DNA from: an uncultured Syntrophobacteraceae bacterium
GTDB lineage: Bacteria; Desulfobacterota; Syntrophobacteria; Syntrophobacterales; Syntrophobacteraceae
Assembly: GCA_937889795.1 (NCBI GenBank)
Contig: CALBZH010000791.1
Span: 1-7,136, forward strand
Direction of reading: 5' to 3'
DNA: 7,136 nucleotides
The position numbers and the translations under genes are program-made. This document shows positions 5,509-7,136 of the stretch, in pieces (within the stretch, counting starts at the first letter, position 1; every line of letters begins with the position of its first letter). The notes below the pieces were generated by a model. That model did not search any database. It was given only the letters and a program-made list of their open reading frames with translations, and had not been told where the DNA came from.

Positions 5509-6634
5509 ATTTGACTTGACCGGTCACTTCGACGAGCTCATCCGCCTGGAACCCGGCCATTGGCTGCTCTTCATCGACCGATCGTCCCGCCTGATAGTCG
5601 AACCGGGCTTGAGTCTTGTCCGCACACACCCGGAACATCGGCATCACATCGATATCATTGGGGCAGGCGCTCGTGCACTGCCCGCACCCGACGCAGAAGA
5701 GGCTCATGTGGGTCATGCGGGTCAAATGATAAAACAGGGTATCGTTGGGCATCTTCAGCATGCCGCCTTGCTCCGCCCACATCATGAACTGCTCGCCGTC
5801 GTGCCGGAAGGTGTCCGTCACGAAGACGCATTCCTTGCAGTAGCAGACGGGGCACGCGACCCGGCAGTTGTAGCAGTTGACGCAGGCGGACAGCTTGTCG
5901 GCAAGCGCCTCGAAGCTCCCTGTCTCCGCCCGATACTCGGCGAATTTTTTATCTCTGGCCTCCGTGCGCGCCGCGATTAGCTTCTTCACCGCTTCGTCCC
6001 GGCCCGTCGGCGCCCCCCCCGCCTTCACACCCGATTTGCCCAGAGCCGCCTCGCCTTTCGGGGTCACGGCTTCGATGAAGACACCGCCGTCTCCCGCGCC
6101 GATGGCACACAGCCTCATATCGACGTTCTCAGCCGTCGGGAATTCACAGATCCGACAGGCACCGGCGATGTCGAAATCCTCCACGGCGGTCTTGCCAGCC
6201 TGAGCGTTTTCCAGGAAGAGCTCGGAGGTCTTTTCCAGGTCCTCGAATTTAGCGAAATCCGTGTTCTCATAGCGGCCGTAGCAATCCAGGCCGATCAGGA
6301 GGACGTCCTCGAGATTCACCTGTTTCAGCTTGACGAGCTCGACCACCGCGCGGATCTCGCAGGGTCGCAGCACCATTGCCAGCCTCCGGCCGGACGGACG
6401 CGCGGTGAGGGACGAGGCGATCTTGGCGCCGCTCACGGCGGCAACAGGGGCAAACGGGTCCACCCGGTCCATGTTGGCAGCGGAGGTCACCAGGGTGAGC
6501 CGGACCCCTTTCTTCTGAGCCATCGGAACGAGGACGGCGTCAACCGCGCCATTTTCAAGCATGCCTTTGAAAAAACCGGCCAACTGCCTGTTCATCTCGT
6601 CTTTTTGAAAAGACAATTTAGCGAACTTAGCCAT
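5507..6634 (-). CDS. FrhB/FdhB-like iron-sulfur flavoprotein, putative electron-input subunit of the Hdr complex
   Basis: This 375-residue protein resembles the beta subunit family of coenzyme F420 hydrogenase/dehydrogenase and formate dehydrogenase (FrhB/FdhB), which in characterised members binds FAD and one or more [4Fe-4S] clusters. RPCEIRA (90-96) matches the family's PCxx helix start, GLDCYG is at 115-120, and GACRICEFPTAENVD (158-172), then C176, matches the conserved C-terminal CxxC block. A charged, Gly/Ala-rich linker (about 190-245) leads to a di-cluster part: C251-C254-C257-C261 with extra C264, C266 and C269, then C314-C317-C320-C324. It starts at ATG 6634, with GGAG ten bases upstream and a 20-base gap to mvhD. 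Its place between mvhD and hdrA suggests it feeds electrons to them. Whether the donor is F420H2, NAD(P)H, formate through a partner, or something else cannot be read from the sequence. A run of eight G in the message (codons near 205-207) leaves the frame intact. Confidence 0.85.
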   Translation of the reverse strand: MAKFAKLSFQKDEMNRQLAGFFKGMLENGAVDAVLVPMAQKKGVRLTLVTSAANMDRVDPFAPVAAVSGAKIASSLTARPSGRRLAMVLRPCEIRAVVELVKLKQVNLEDVLLIGLDCYGRYENTDFAKFEDLEKTSELFLENAQAGKTAVEDFDIAGACRICEFPTAENVDMRLCAIGAGDGGVFIEAVTPKGEAALGKSGVKAGGAPTGRDEAVKKLIAARTEARDKKFAEYRAETGSFEALADKLSACVNCYNCRVACPVCYCKECVFVTDTFRHDGEQFMMWAEQGGMLKMPNDTLFYHLTRMTHMSLFCVGCGQCTSACPNDIDVMPMFRVCADKTQARFDYQAGRSVDEEQPMAGFQADELVEVTGQVK

Positions 6635-6654
6635 TTTGAGTCGTCTCCGTGTCT

Positions 6655-7083
6655 TCAGACTGCCAATTGCCCCAGGCTCCGCAAAGGACTCGGCCCCAGC
6701 TGTTTGATTTTTTCCGTCATCTCAAAGGCGACTTCCTGCAGCATGGTCCCTTCGCTGGCAGCGATCCACCTGAGCCAGAAACGATCTTCCCCAATTCCGT
6801 ATTGCTTCAGGACCTCGGTGACGAGTGCCACCCGACGCCGCGCCTTGTAGTTGCCATTGATGTAATGGCAGTCTCCCGGCCAGCACCCCCCAATCAAGAC
6901 CCCATCCGCCCCATTCAGGAAGGCCTTGAGGACGAATTTCGGATCGACCATGCCACTGCACATCACCCGGATGATCTTGATGTTGGGCGGGTAACTGAGA
7001 CGCGAAGTACCGGCAAGATCCGCTGCGGTAAAGGTGCACCAGTTACAAAAGAAGGCCACGATTTTGGGTTCAAATTCGCTCAT
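6655..7083 (-). CDS. mvhD: MvhD-type [2Fe-2S] electron-transfer subunit (methyl-viologen-reducing hydrogenase delta family)
   Basis: This 142-residue protein matches the MvhD family in length and pattern. Five conserved cysteines are visible: C13 and C16 (CNWC), C42 (MCSGMVDP), and C67 and C72 within GGCWPGDCHY. MvhD carries a [2Fe-2S] cluster and, in methanogens, passes electrons from the MvhAG hydrogenase or formate dehydrogenase to HdrA; in several bacteria it pairs with HdrABC without a hydrogenase. MSEFEPKIVAF is a normal family N-terminus, so ATG 7083 is the likely start and the gene is complete. Only six genomic bases (7084-7089) remain before adapter sequence begins, so no ribosome binding site or upstream gene can be seen. 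It is the first visible gene of the operon, 20 bases before the FrhB-like gene. Confidence 0.94.
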   Translation of the reverse strand: MSEFEPKIVAFFCNWCTFTAADLAGTSRLSYPPNIKIIRVMCSGMVDPKFVLKAFLNGADGVLIGGCWPGDCHYINGNYKARRRVALVTEVLKQYGIGEDRFWLRWIAASEGTMLQEVAFEMTEKIKQLGPSPLRSLGQLAV

Positions 7084-7089
7084 CGCAAC

Positions 7090-7136
7090 AGATCGGAAGA
7101 GCGTCGTGTAGGGAAAGAGTGTAGATCTCGGTGGTC
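7090..7136. other. Illumina TruSeq adapter left on the contig end (not genomic)
   Basis: From 7090 to the end the sequence begins AGATCGGAAGAGC and continues as the exact reverse complement of the Illumina TruSeq universal adapter for all 47 bases, by my recollection of that oligonucleotide. It is synthetic read-through carried into the assembly. The true genomic sequence ends at about 7089, so nothing upstream of mvhD, including promoter and operon start, can be inferred from these bases. Confidence 0.97.

Noticed and set aside
1..7136. CRISPR array, tRNA or rRNA genes, or an insertion sequence
   Set aside because: I found no regularly spaced long direct repeats, no cloverleaf or rRNA-like stretch and no transposase. 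The only repeat structure is the short heptad hairpin at 823-913.

Overview
The window looks like a complete metagenomic contig from an anaerobic or facultatively anaerobic bacterium. It is G+C-rich, with mostly G or C at third codon positions, tight Shine-Dalgarno-led gene starts and ATG initiation. Its core is a minus-strand heterodisulfide-reductase (Hdr) operon. Tandem-fused HdrA proteins beside MvhD and FrhB-like subunits are known from bacteria such as Nitrospirota and Desulfobacterota, so I lean to a bacterium of that kind. The sequence alone does not fix the phylum, and an archaeon is not strictly excluded.

Layout, right to left, because every confident gene is on the minus strand. 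The last 47 bases (7090-7136) are Illumina TruSeq adapter, not genome. Then come mvhD (7083-6655), a FrhB/FdhB-like iron-sulfur flavoprotein subunit (6634-5507), a 1032-residue double-module hdrA (5496-2398), hdrC (2386-1883) and hdrB (1848-946). Gaps between these five are 20, 10, 11 and 34 bases, so they are almost certainly one transcript. A 216-base intergenic stretch (730-945) follows and holds an inverted pair of 7-base-period repeats. Next is an archaemetzincin-type zinc protease gene (729-151). The left edge (1-105) is open on both strands and probably holds one partial gene, whose strand I cannot settle. A perfect 10-bp hairpin (141-169) lies between it and the protease.

How the genes work together. 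By analogy with characterised Hdr complexes, the FrhB-like protein would take hydride or electron pairs from an unidentified soluble donor and pass them through the [2Fe-2S] protein MvhD to HdrA. The flavin sites of HdrA would split them between a low-potential acceptor such as ferredoxin and the HdrC-HdrB branch. HdrB keeps all ten cysteines for two non-cubane [4Fe-4S] clusters, so it should be a working disulfide-type reductase module. No hydrogenase gene (mvhA/mvhG), formate dehydrogenase catalytic subunit or metF is in the window, and the contig breaks just upstream of mvhD. Both the electron donor and the HdrB substrate are therefore open. The most distinctive points are the HdrA-HdrA fusion, a Cys-to-Met change in one of its clusters, the FrhB-like input subunit, and a Gly-to-Ser change in the protease's metzincin motif.
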